DNA of 64,000 nt from assembly GCF_003202235.1 (NCBI RefSeq), contig NZ_MASU01000005.1:1674001-1738000 (forward strand). The letters are read 5' to 3'. Source of the DNA: Prauserella flavalba. Lineage in GTDB: Bacteria; Actinomycetota; Actinomycetes; Mycobacteriales; Pseudonocardiaceae. Below, piece after piece: positions 1 through 7,606 of the stretch. The stretch's first letter is position 1; each line of letters opens with the position of its first letter. The notes under the pieces were generated by a model. It worked only from the letters and a program-made list of their open reading frames with translations, was not told the DNA's origin and did not search any database. The translations under genes and the position numbers were made by a program.

Positions 1-1044
1 CGCGATGCCCGCGATCTGCAGCTTCAGCTCGCGCTGATCGGACCAGAACCACGGCACGGGTGTCCGCGGCGGCTCGGCCCCGGCGAGGGCCGCCGCGGCG
101 GCCCTCGCCTGATCGTTCGCGTTCTGCACGGACTCGACGGCGATCAGCTCACCCGGCAGGTGCGGGTGGGGCCGCACCGTGCAGTCCCCGACCGCCCACA
201 CCCCGGGGTGGCTGGTCCGGCAGGCGGCGTCGACGACGATGCCGCGCCGCACGTCGAGCCCCAGCTTCTCGGCCAGTGTGGTCTCCGGTACCGCCCCGAT
301 CCCCACCAGCACGAGATCAGCGGGCAGCAGCCGCCCGTCGGCCAGGCGAACGTCCTGGACGCGGTGACCGTCGCCGACGAGCTCGCGGACGTCGGCGGCG
401 AGTTCGAACTCCACGCCCCACTCGCGATGCCGCCCGGCCAGGAACTCCGGCAGCGGAGCGGCGCTGACCCGGCTCAGCAGGCGGTCCTCGCGTTCGACCA
501 CCGTGGTCGCCAGACCGCGCGCGCTGGCGAGCGCGGCGGCTTCCAGGCCGATGTACCCGCCACCGACGATCACGACCCGGCCCGCCGTGGCCAGCCGGTC
601 GCGCAGGCGCTCCGCGTCGTCGACGCCGCGCAGGACGCACACGCCGTCCAGGTCACCGCCGTCGGCCGGGAGCGGACGCGGCCGCGCACCGGTCGCCAGG
701 ACGAGCCGGTCGAACTCGACGGTGTCCCCGCCCTCGCACATCGCCGTCCCCGCGCCGGAGCCGTCCACCTCGACGTCCGTCACCCGCCGGCCGGGACGCA
801 CGTCGATGCCGGCGTCGCGGAAGAACTCCGGGGTGCGCAGGGCCAGGTCGGCGTGGACCGCCTTGCCGTCGAGAAACGCCTTGGACAGCGGGGGCCGCTG
901 GTAGGGCTGGTGCGGCTCGTCGCCACAGAGCACGATCGGCCGGTCGTAGCCGAGTTCGCGCAACGTGGTCGCGACGCGGACGCCGGCCTCGCCGGCTCCG
1001 ACGACGAGCACACCGGCTCGCCCGCGGGCACGCTCGCTCATCAT
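1..1044 (-). CDS. Ferredoxin reductase, FAD/NAD(P)H-dependent (partial, C-terminus outside window)
   Basis: Flavoprotein of the rhodocoxin/putidaredoxin reductase type. It should pass electrons from NAD(P)H to the ferredoxin encoded just upstream and so to the Rieske oxygenase of this operon. The N-terminus shows the FAD dinucleotide-binding motif (VVGAGEAG, about residues 13-20). A second nucleotide-binding motif (VIVGGGYIGLE) lies near residue 150 and the FAD-closing motif (WAVGDC) follows. The visible end (WFWSDQRELKLQ) is typical of the reductase C-terminal domain. 348 codons are present and about 50 are missing. Two tandem ATGs are possible (1044 or 1041); the first overlaps the ferredoxin stop, so translation is probably coupled. 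Family assignment is firm; the partner is inferred from position. Confidence 0.9.
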   Translation of the reverse strand, partial: MMSERARGRAGVLVVGAGEAGVRVATTLRELGYDRPIVLCGDEPHQPYQRPPLSKAFLDGKAVHADLALRTPEFFRDAGIDVRPGRRVTDVEVDGSGAGTAMCEGGDTVEFDRLVLATGARPRPLPADGGDLDGVCVLRGVDDAERLRDRLATAGRVVIVGGGYIGLEAAALASARGLATTVVEREDRLLSRVSAAPLPEFLAGRHREWGVEFELAADVRELVGDGHRVQDVRLADGRLLPADLVLVGIGAVPETTLAEKLGLDVRRGIVVDAACRTSHPGVWAVGDCTVRPHPHLPGELIAVESVQNANDQARAAAAALAGAEPPRTPVPWFWSDQRELKLQIAGIA

Positions 1045-1361
1045 TGCTCCGGCGCCACGGTCACCTCGATGCCGTCCAGCTCGTCCGTCATCGGGATCTG
1101 GCAGGACAGCCTGCTGTTGGCCGTACGCTCGGCGGCCGCGTCGTCGAGCATCTCGTCCTCGAACTCTCCGACCTCGCCGGTCAGTGGCAGGTAGTCGTCG
1201 GCGACGTAGACGTGACAGGTCGCGCAGGCCATCGCGCCGCCGCACTCGGCGACGATCCCGGGGACTCCCGACCTGGTCGCCGTCTCCATGATCGAAGCGC
1301 CGGTGCGGGCCTCGACGATCTGCTGGGAACCATCGGCACGGTTGAACACGATCTTGGGCAT
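1041..1361 (-). CDS. [2Fe-2S] ferredoxin, adrenodoxin/putidaredoxin type
   Basis: A 106-aa soluble one-electron carrier. Cluster ligands are visible as C40-x5-C46-x2-C49 (within ECGGAMACATC) and C87 (LSCQIP), the spacing of adrenodoxin/putidaredoxin-type ferredoxins rather than plant type. It sits between the glutamine-synthetase-like gene and the reductase, and its stop overlaps the reductase start. Characterised aniline dioxygenase systems use one fused ferredoxin-reductase (TdnB/AtdA5), so a separate ferredoxin here is a difference in electron-chain architecture. The most likely role is reduction of the Rieske centre of the oxygenase encoded at 4436-5764. Confidence 0.93.
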   Translation of the reverse strand: MPKIVFNRADGSQQIVEARTGASIMETATRSGVPGIVAECGGAMACATCHVYVADDYLPLTGEVGEFEDEMLDDAAAERTANSRLSCQIPMTDELDGIEVTVAPEQ

Positions 1362-1384
1362 GGGCAGGTCTCTTCGGTCGGGGC

Positions 1385-2878
1385 TCAGAACAGCTCGAAG
1401 TACTCGCGGTGCTCCCAGTCGGTCACCCCGTTGACGTAGGTGTCCTGATCGGGGTGGTCGGCGACCCAGGCTTCGTAGCGGGAGATCTCGCTGCGCTTCA
1501 TCGTCACCAGGTAGTCCACGAAGGTGTCGCCGAACTGCTTGCGGAAGAACTCGTCGGCGTGCAGGACGTCGACCGCGTCGGCGAGCGTGGTCGGCAGGTG
1601 CGGCACCTCGGCCGCGTACGGGTCCTCGCTGAGCGGTCCCGGCGAGGTCTCGTTGAGGATGCCGTCCAGCCCGGCCACGGCCTGGGAGGCGATGTAGAGG
1701 TACGGGTTCGCGGCGGCCTCGCCGACCCGGTTCTCCACGTGGGAGGCCTTGTCCCCGGGCGCGCTGATCACGCGCATCATGGCCGCGCGGTTGTCGTAGG
1801 CCCACGTCAGCCGGTCCGGCGCCAGCGAGTACGGCCGCCGCCTGCGGTAGCCGTTGACCGTGGGCGTGGTGAACACCGACGCCGGCGCACCGTGCGCCAG
1901 CTGCCCTCCCACGTAGTGCTGCCCCAGCGGGGACAGGGCCTCGTCCTTGCCGGGCACCATCAGGTTCTCGCCGGTCGTCGCGTCGGCGATGGAGGTGTGC
2001 AGATGCCAGCCGCTGGCGTAGAAGCCCTCGATCGCAGGGGTGCACATGAACGACGCGAGGAACCCCCGGCGTTTCGAGATCTGCTTGACCGCCATCTTGA
2101 ACAGGATCGCCGCGTCGGCGGCCGCCATGCCCTCCAGGACGTCGAACGTCGTCTCGACCTGGCTCGGCGCCCACTCGTCGTCGAACGAGCGCAGCGGAAG
2201 TCCCATCGCCAGCAGCGCCTCCCGGATCGGGAGCAGGGCGTGGTCGATCTCGTCGAGGTGGTCGAGCAGCAGGTAGTTGTAGCCGCGGGCGACGGGGGCG
2301 ACGGTCGGTGGATCCGCCGGGCTGCCGGGCGCGCCGAGCGAGCCCTTGCCAAGCAGGTCGTCCACGACCCTGGTCAGATACCACTCCATCTCGATCCCGG
2401 ACACGAGGGTGTAGTTGTGCTCGGCCAGCCGGTTCAGTGCCTCGCGCAGGATCGTGCGGGGAGCGAGCGGAAACGGTGTCCCGCTGGTCAGGTACAGATC
2501 CGCGAACACCACCGCGGTCTTCGGCGCCCAGGGCAGGATCGTGAACGTCTGCGGGTCGGGCACCATCGTGACGTTCGGGCTGCCGCCGAGCCCCTCGATC
2601 TCGAAGCCCCCGTCGGCGCTGAAGGGGTTGAGCACGATCGCGTTCGCCGGGTCGAAGAAGAACGGCGCCATCGTGATCTCGTTGCCGGACTCCAGCGCAC
2701 TGAAGTACGCGGGTGCGGTCAGTGCCTTGCCGCGCATCAGGCCGTGCTGGTCGGGCCACACCAGGCGGATCATCTCGATACCGTGCTGTTCGACCAGTGA
2801 GCGGGAGCGCGCTGCCGCCTCGGCCTGTTCCGGGGTGTGGAGGCCGTGGCGTTCGATGAACTTGGCTTTGCTGGGCAT
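1385..2878 (-). CDS. Glutamine synthetase-like gamma-glutamyl-amine ligase (TdnQ/AtdA1-like)
   Basis: A 497-aa glutamine-synthetase-fold ligase. In aniline degradation the homologue (TdnQ/AtdA1/AdoQ) ligates glutamate to aniline with ATP, giving gamma-glutamylanilide. Visible GS elements are SGIEMEWYL (about residue 157), the SQVETTFD stretch, the active-site segment ending GWHLHTSI, and NRAAMMRV. The start at 2878 is chosen because AAAGGAG lies a few bases upstream; an in-frame extension to 2920 would overlap the preceding gene. It follows the amidotransferase gene by 17 bp. Other GS-like ligases act on isopropylamine or ethanolamine, so the amine is inferred from the linked Rieske oxygenase subunits. 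Confidence 0.88.
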   Translation of the reverse strand: MPSKAKFIERHGLHTPEQAEAAARSRSLVEQHGIEMIRLVWPDQHGLMRGKALTAPAYFSALESGNEITMAPFFFDPANAIVLNPFSADGGFEIEGLGGSPNVTMVPDPQTFTILPWAPKTAVVFADLYLTSGTPFPLAPRTILREALNRLAEHNYTLVSGIEMEWYLTRVVDDLLGKGSLGAPGSPADPPTVAPVARGYNYLLLDHLDEIDHALLPIREALLAMGLPLRSFDDEWAPSQVETTFDVLEGMAAADAAILFKMAVKQISKRRGFLASFMCTPAIEGFYASGWHLHTSIADATTGENLMVPGKDEALSPLGQHYVGGQLAHGAPASVFTTPTVNGYRRRRPYSLAPDRLTWAYDNRAAMMRVISAPGDKASHVENRVGEAAANPYLYIASQAVAGLDGILNETSPGPLSEDPYAAEVPHLPTTLADAVDVLHADEFFRKQFGDTFVDYLVTMKRSEISRYEAWVADHPDQDTYVNGVTDWEHREYFELF

Positions 2879-2895
2879 TGATCTCTCCTTTGAAA

Positions 2896-3567
2896 TCAGC
2901 GGGAAAGTCGGTCGAACCACCGGTTCAGCAGGGTTCGTGAGTCGTCGGCACCGTCGGCGAAGTACCGTTCGGCGTCGCGTCGCATGGTCGCCACGTCCAC
3001 GCCGAACCGCTCGAGTTTCGGGCCCTCGACGGCGAGGAGACCGCCGATGCCGCGCATGGTGATCTCGGGATGGAACTGCACCGCGAGGGCCGATCCTGCC
3101 GACCAGGCCTGCAGGTAGCGGTCCGATCTCGCGAGGATCTCGGCGTACTCGGGCGGGGTGGCGGAGTCGGAGTGGAACGAGAAGAACTCGCCGGCGACCT
3201 CCGTCGTGGCTCCCTCGGCGGGCTTGACCGTGATCATGCCCGCCTCCAGGCCGCTGTCCCCCGGCTCGGCCGAGCCGCCCAGGGCGCGCGCCAGCAGCTG
3301 GGAGCCGAGACAGATGGCGAGGACGGCAACGTCGTCGCCGACCGCGGCGGCGAGATAGCGTTGTTCCTCCCGCAGATAGGGATGATCGTCGTACGCGCTC
3401 TGCGGGCCGCCCATCGCCACCACCGCCCCGACCCGGTCGAGCGGGGGCAGCTCGTCGCCCCGGTAGGGCCGGACGAGTTGCAACGCGATGCCGCGCTCCC
3501 TGGCGAGCTCGGCCACAAGTCCCACGTCGGCGCGGTCGACATGGGTGATCACCGCGATCGGTTTCAT
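2896..3567 (-). CDS. Class I glutamine amidotransferase-like protein (TdnT/AtdA2-like)
   Basis: A 223-aa GATase1-fold protein. The nucleophile elbow AICLGSQ places the catalytic Cys at residue 86, and the His/Glu pair appears in AVQFHPE at residues 166 and 168, so the triad is intact. In aniline systems the homologue (TdnT/AtdA2) accompanies the gamma-glutamylanilide synthase, and hydrolysis of gamma-glutamylanilide has been assigned to it. It starts at an ATG overlapping the stop of the 91-aa gene by 4 bp and is followed after 17 bp by the ligase. Opposing ligase and hydrolase activities in one transcript would buffer toxic free arylamine (inference). Confidence 0.87.
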   Translation of the reverse strand: MKPIAVITHVDRADVGLVAELARERGIALQLVRPYRGDELPPLDRVGAVVAMGGPQSAYDDHPYLREEQRYLAAAVGDDVAVLAICLGSQLLARALGGSAEPGDSGLEAGMITVKPAEGATTEVAGEFFSFHSDSATPPEYAEILARSDRYLQAWSAGSALAVQFHPEITMRGIGGLLAVEGPKLERFGVDVATMRRDAERYFADGADDSRTLLNRWFDRLSR

Positions 3568-3839
3568 GGTCGCGGCCTCGGCTCGATCGTGGTGCCCCAC
3601 GGGTTCCAGTGGTCGATGTGGGCGAGCGCGCCCATCAACGCCGTGGCCTTGCCGCGATCGACCGCGACCCAGCTCTCGTCCGGACCGATCTGGTACGGGG
3701 CGAAGTCCCAGAAGGCGAGGTGCTTGACCTGCTCGACCAGCGGGGCGACGCTCGCCAGTTCGCGTTCCAGCCGTGCGGCCCTCCGGCGCAGCAGGGCGTT
3801 CTCCCGCCGGAGCGCGTCGAGTTCGTTGTCGTCGGCCAT
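3564..3839 (-). CDS. Small protein of unknown function, N-terminal coiled coil, in arylamine dioxygenase operon
   Basis: A 91-aa protein that I do not recognise. Residues 5-40 are rich in Leu, Arg and Glu with heptad spacing (ELDALRRENALLRRRAARLE) and should form a coiled coil. Residues 41-91 are aromatic and Pro-rich (FWDFAPYQIG, HIDHWNPWG), suggesting a small folded or partner-binding region. It lies between the small oxygenase subunit and the amidotransferase, with 4-bp ATGA overlap at its 3' end and a start directly abutting the upstream stop, so it is co-translated with the oxygenase. It has no signal peptide, cysteines or metal motif. An accessory, assembly or scaffold subunit of the oxygenase is possible but unproven. 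Confidence 0.8.
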   Translation of the reverse strand: MADDNELDALRRENALLRRRAARLERELASVAPLVEQVKHLAFWDFAPYQIGPDESWVAVDRGKATALMGALAHIDHWNPWGTTIEPRPRP

Positions 3840-4439
3840 TCAGAACACCAGCGTCAGATTCTCGTGGAGCTGGTCGGAGTCGAGCAGGTTCACCTGCTTC
3901 AGCCTGATGCGCCAGCCGTCCGAAGAGGACCGGAGCACGTGCCCGTACCACCCGGGGTAGGCCTTGGTGACACCGGCCCGGAACTCGTGCACGACGACGT
4001 TGGAGCGCACCAGCAGGTCCCCGGTCGAGGGATCGACCGTGGTCTCCACGTTCCCGATCACCCGCCGCGTCCTGGACGCGGGGATCTGGCAGAAGGCCAG
4101 CCCCGTCCGCAGCCAGTAGACCCGGTCGGTGAGCCGGCGCCGGTCGTCGAACGCGTGCGACACCTCGACGGTCGGTTCCCCGCCGCCCGGGGTCACCGGA
4201 ACCCAGTAGAGGCAGTCGTCGGTGAACAGTTCGAGCCAGTCGTTGAAGCGGCCCTCGTCGATCAGCCGCGCTTCCCTGGTGAGGAACGACGTCGCGCGGG
4301 ACAGTTCGTCCGATGTGGACTCCGGCCAGTCCTCCCTGAGCAGCTCGGACTGGCGGCTCAGCTCACGATAGTAGTCGTTGCCGATGTGGTACGACCACGA
4401 CGACGTGTCGGCGAACCGCGCGGGAATCTCGGTGCTCAT
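3840..4439 (-). CDS. Rieske non-heme iron oxygenase, small (beta) subunit
   Basis: A 199-aa cone-shaped small subunit of a ring-hydroxylating dioxygenase (SnoaL-like alpha+beta fold), equivalent to TdnA2/AtdA4. Typical beta-subunit stretches are visible: EARLIDEGRFNDWLELFTDDCLYWVPV near the N-terminus, RVYWLRTGLAFCQIPASRTRRVIGNVE, and the C-terminal WRIRLKQVNLLDSDQ. It has no redox cofactor; in the family it supports an alpha3beta3 hexamer. Its ATG overlaps the stop of the large-subunit gene by 4 bp, which gives stoichiometric coupling. Confidence 0.94.
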   Translation of the reverse strand: MSTEIPARFADTSSWSYHIGNDYYRELSRQSELLREDWPESTSDELSRATSFLTREARLIDEGRFNDWLELFTDDCLYWVPVTPGGGEPTVEVSHAFDDRRRLTDRVYWLRTGLAFCQIPASRTRRVIGNVETTVDPSTGDLLVRSNVVVHEFRAGVTKAYPGWYGHVLRSSSDGWRIRLKQVNLLDSDQLHENLTLVF

Positions 4440-5764
4440 CGGGCCCCTCCCGAGGTCATCAGGTCGAGCCAGGTCGCGTAGTAGTGCCGCATGTGCAGCT
4501 CGTCGGTCGCCGTGCTCGACACCACGCCGTCGGGGCCGACCTCCTGCCAGCCGGGGACGTTCAGCCCGCGGTTCGCGAAGACCCATTCCGCCTCCGGCGC
4601 CGCGAGACCACGCTGGACCTCCTCGAAGTTGGCCTGGTCGTCGGGCTCGCCGAACGCGGGAAAGTCCTCCTGCGTGCGCATCCTGATCGTGTTGATCTCC
4701 GGGGGAACACCGCCGATCGACGTGGCGTGCCAGCTCAGCTGCGTGCTGTCCACGGCGAGCGGTTCGACGACCTGGATCTGGTTTCCGATGATCAGCAGGT
4801 TCGGGAAGATGCTGAGATTGATCTGCGAGCCGACACAGAGGTCCAGGAGCCGGTCGGCGTCGGCACCGTACTCGGCGCGGATGTACTCCTCGACCCGCTC
4901 CCGGCCCGGCTGTGGCCGCTGGTTGGCCCAGAAGCTGCCAGGGCCGTCATAGTTGGGCCGCTGGTCGATCACGCTGTGCCCGTTGCCGAGCATGTAGGTG
5001 CGCATGGGGCCCTCGTCCGGCGACCGTCCGAAGTAGGCCATGTCCTTGCTTTCTCCCATGCGCGAGGCCATCTCCAGCAGCGACCGGTGGGAGAACGCCG
5101 GGTGGTAGCCGTCGCCGGCGTTGTCGTAGGCGAGCTTCCAGTTGCCGCGGTAGCCCATGCGGTGCACCCCGCTGCGAACGAGGACCTCGCCGCCGGGCGC
5201 ACGGTCGATCCAGTAGTCGAGCCATCCGGTCGCCGGGCCGAGCCAGTCCGTCAGGGCAGGTGCCGACTCGTTGAGGGTGGCGAAGACGAACCCGCGGTAG
5301 GACTCGACCCGGGAAACCTTGTGCAGGCCGAACTCCGTGCGGTCGAAATCCTCTCCGTAGCCCTGCGGCCACGGCGTCCCGACCAGCTCGCCGGTGTTGC
5401 GGAAGGTCCAGCCGTGGTACGGGCACTGGAAGCTCTTGGCGACACCGCTCTGCTCACGGCACAGCGTGGCTCCCCGGTGACTGCAGCGATTGAACACCGC
5501 GTGCAGCACGCCCGCCCGGTCGCGGGTCACGATCACCGGTCGTAGTCCCATTCGGACGGACAGGAACGAGTTCGGCTCCGGCAGCTGCGACTCGTGGGCC
5601 AGGTAGACCCACGATCGTCCGCCGAAGATCTTCACCATCTCCTCGGCGAAGATCTCCTGGTCGGTGTACAGGGTCCGGTGGACCCGGTCGTCGCGGACCA
5701 GGGCGTGGAGATCGGGCCGGACCGCGGCGGGCCGTCCGGCCACCGCGTCGTGCTGGAGGGTCAT
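4436..5764 (-). CDS. Rieske non-heme iron oxygenase, large (alpha) subunit, aniline dioxygenase-like
   Basis: A 442-aa catalytic subunit. The Rieske [2Fe-2S] ligands are C94-x-H96 (RCSHRG) and C114-x2-H117 (CPYHGW). The mononuclear iron site is D218-x2-H221-x4-H226 (GDGYHPAFSH), with the likely third ligand in the DDQANFEEVQRGL stretch. The family adds both atoms of O2 to an aromatic ring. Substrate is inferred from the linked gamma-glutamyl ligase and hydrolase, a pairing characteristic of aniline/arylamine dioxygenases. ATG 5764 is chosen because GGAGGT lies 4 bp upstream; the longer frame to 6040 lacks coding character. It is the first gene of the operon. Confidence 0.93.
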   Translation of the reverse strand: MTLQHDAVAGRPAAVRPDLHALVRDDRVHRTLYTDQEIFAEEMVKIFGGRSWVYLAHESQLPEPNSFLSVRMGLRPVIVTRDRAGVLHAVFNRCSHRGATLCREQSGVAKSFQCPYHGWTFRNTGELVGTPWPQGYGEDFDRTEFGLHKVSRVESYRGFVFATLNESAPALTDWLGPATGWLDYWIDRAPGGEVLVRSGVHRMGYRGNWKLAYDNAGDGYHPAFSHRSLLEMASRMGESKDMAYFGRSPDEGPMRTYMLGNGHSVIDQRPNYDGPGSFWANQRPQPGRERVEEYIRAEYGADADRLLDLCVGSQINLSIFPNLLIIGNQIQVVEPLAVDSTQLSWHATSIGGVPPEINTIRMRTQEDFPAFGEPDDQANFEEVQRGLAAPEAEWVFANRGLNVPGWQEVGPDGVVSSTATDELHMRHYYATWLDLMTSGGAR

Positions 5765-5787
5765 GCGGACCTCCGGCCGGGAAAGCG

Positions 5788-5801
5788 CGAAACGTGTTTC
5801 G
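5788..5801. promoter_or_regulatory. Inverted repeat upstream of the dioxygenase operon
   Basis: Perfect 6+2+6 palindrome CGAAACgtGTTTCG lying 24-37 bp upstream of the large-subunit start codon. The position fits an operator in the 5' leader, possibly for the adjacent FadR-type regulator. No binding consensus was matched. Confidence 0.4.
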
Positions 5802-5877
5802 GCGCTCTCATTTCGGAAACCGACGTCATCGCCATTCCGGTTCACTCCTAGCAACACCATTGGGCCGGACTGCTTTC

Positions 5878-5894
5878 GAACGCGCGGCGCGTTC
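5878..5894. promoter_or_regulatory. Perfect palindrome between dioxygenase operon and its GntR regulator
   Basis: Perfect 8+1+8 inverted repeat, GAACGCGC-g-GCGCGTTC, about 115 bp upstream of the dioxygenase start and 75 bp downstream of the regulator stop. Dyads of this length suit a dimeric regulator. Its sequence differs from the other dyad at 5788-5801, so only one of the two may be the GntR site. Confidence 0.4.
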
Positions 5895-5969
5895 TGGGTA
5901 CTATCGTCGGCCGGTGCCGTCAGCGAGTAAAGGCAAGGATTCTGACATTTCGAAGCGTGGCCGGAGCCT

Positions 5970-6728
5970 TCAGCGCTGCGCGGGCGGCTCGATGCCGCAC
6001 AGGTCTCCAGCCAGTTCGAGATGACGCTGCATGGCGCCACGTGCCAGGATCGGGTCGCCGTCCACCACCGCCTGCCGGACGTCGTCGATGTGGGCGAGGA
6101 CGTCCGCCGGATCGAAGTCCTCGATATCCACGCCGCAATCCTGAAAGGCGATGATCGTGGAGCTCACGAATGCCACGATCATCGGATTGTGCGAACATTC
6201 GGCCAGTTTGCGGTGGAATGCGAGGTCGTAACGGAGAGCCGACTGCCGGGTCCACGAACCCGCGTCGCCGGCCGGGCGCAGCCGCTCCAGATCGGCCAGC
6301 GCCTCGAGATCCTCCGCGGTGCGCCGTTGTGCCGCGGTCCGCGCCGACAGCAGTTCGAGTTCGAACCGGACCTCGACGATGTCGCGGTAGCTCATCCGCT
6401 CGGCGCCGATCGCGAGTGTCATGTACTGACCCATTCCGAGCGCGAAATGCTCCATGGACAGGTCGGAAACGCAATGCCCGCCTTTGCGGCCCCTCGTCGC
6501 GATGATCACCCTGGCCTGCTTCAGCGTCCGCAGCGCCTCACGCACGGTCGGCCTGCTCACCCCGAAGTTCTCGGCCATCTCCTCTTCCGAGGGAAGGCGG
6601 GACCCCGGAAGCAGGCTGCCGTCCAGAATGGCCTCCTTGATCGCCGTCGCGACCTGTTGCGGAGCCGTTTGGACCTTCTTGAACAGCCGAGCGTCCACCT
6701 TGCCCACGAGCACTCCCGACTGGTTCAC
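5970..6728 (-). CDS. GntR-family transcriptional regulator, FadR subfamily
   Basis: A 252-aa regulator from GTG 6728, or about 245 aa if GTG 6707 with GGGAG 5 bp upstream is used. The N-terminal winged helix shows the GntR signature (LPSEEEMAENFGVSRPTVREALRTL, about residues 45-70). The C-terminal all-helical FCD domain has the metal-binding-type segment YDLAFHRKLAECSHNPMI followed by HLELAGDL near the end. FCD domains bind carboxylic acids or aromatic effectors. It lies directly upstream of the dioxygenase operon in the same orientation, with a 205-bp gap holding two dyads, so it is the probable local regulator. Confidence 0.9.
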   Translation of the reverse strand: MNQSGVLVGKVDARLFKKVQTAPQQVATAIKEAILDGSLLPGSRLPSEEEMAENFGVSRPTVREALRTLKQARVIIATRGRKGGHCVSDLSMEHFALGMGQYMTLAIGAERMSYRDIVEVRFELELLSARTAAQRRTAEDLEALADLERLRPAGDAGSWTRQSALRYDLAFHRKLAECSHNPMIVAFVSSTIIAFQDCGVDIEDFDPADVLAHIDDVRQAVVDGDPILARGAMQRHLELAGDLCGIEPPAQR

Positions 6729-6761
6729 CGCTGTGTGCGCTTCAGCGGGAGTATAGGGCCC

Positions 6762-7595
6762 TTACCCGAGGACCCGGCGCAGCTCGTCGAGCAGTGCGCG
6801 CGCCCGGTCCAGGTCCGCGCCCGCAGGAGTGGCCGTGGGCGTGGGCGTGTCCATGCGCACCGTCTCGGTGGCCGTCTCGGTGACGTCGATGTCGAACACC
6901 ACCCGGTCAGCCCGGTGCCAGGCGGCGAACCACTCCAGCGGGCGTTCGTGCTGATCGGTCGTCTCTCCCTCGAGCAGCAGCAACGGGTCGCCGGGGCCGA
7001 TCTGCAGCGTGCCGGCGAGCGCGTCGTCCGCGGCGACCGCGCGCACCTGCCTGCGGCCCCGCACCGGCCGCAGCCCGTACACGTCGGTGAGCAGCCGGTG
7101 CAGGGACGCGTCGGTGAGCTGCTCCGCCCTCAGCCCCGGCACCCGCTCGGCGGGCAGCCACGTGCGGACGTAGGACAGCACCTCACCGTCCACGAGCCGG
7201 ACGCGTTCCAGGCGGAGCGACTCGCTCGTGCGCAGGAACGCCCGCGCGGCCGGAGGCGGCTCGTCGGCACGCAGGCCGAGCACGGTGGTGCGCAGGTCCT
7301 GCCCCCGGCCCGCGAACTGGTCGAACAGGCCGGTCGCGCGCTGCACCAGCCTGCGGTACTCGGCGGGCTGGGCCACCAGGGTCGGCCTGCCCTGGCTGCG
7401 GATCACGAGGCCGTCGGTGGCGAGCGCGGCCATCGCCTGACGCACCACGCTGCGCGCGACCCCGAACCGCGCGCTCAGCTCCGCCTCGCTGGGCAGGGGC
7501 GCGCCAGGGGGCAGGTCGTGGTCCAGGATCTGCGTGCGCAGCGCCTGGGCCACCTGCTGATGCAGGGGCCGCGAGTCGGAACGGTCGACGAGCAC
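6762..7595 (-). CDS. GntR-family transcriptional regulator, HutC subfamily (UTRA domain)
   Basis: A 277-aa regulator with an N-terminal wHTH (LHQQVAQALRTQILDHDLPPG, then LPSEAELSARFGVARSVVRQAM) and a C-terminal UTRA ligand-binding domain (GLFDQFAGRG to AAWHRADRVVFD). GTG 7595 is chosen because AGGA lies 6 bp upstream and the wHTH starts immediately after. It is the last gene of the permease-kinase-dehydrogenase operon, 11 bp after pdxA2. Tandem HutC-type palindromes at the operon promoter (10843-10869) are its likely targets. The effector is presumably a sugar acid or phosphorylated intermediate. Confidence 0.9.
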   Translation of the reverse strand: MLVDRSDSRPLHQQVAQALRTQILDHDLPPGAPLPSEAELSARFGVARSVVRQAMAALATDGLVIRSQGRPTLVAQPAEYRRLVQRATGLFDQFAGRGQDLRTTVLGLRADEPPPAARAFLRTSESLRLERVRLVDGEVLSYVRTWLPAERVPGLRAEQLTDASLHRLLTDVYGLRPVRGRRQVRAVAADDALAGTLQIGPGDPLLLLEGETTDQHERPLEWFAAWHRADRVVFDIDVTETATETVRMDTPTPTATPAGADLDRARALLDELRRVLG

Positions 7596-7606
7596 GATCC
7601 TGGATT

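Noticed and set aside
2879-2920. N-terminal extension of the glutamine-synthetase-like protein
   Set aside because: It would overlap the amidotransferase C-terminus; AAAGGAG before ATG 2878 gives a better start.
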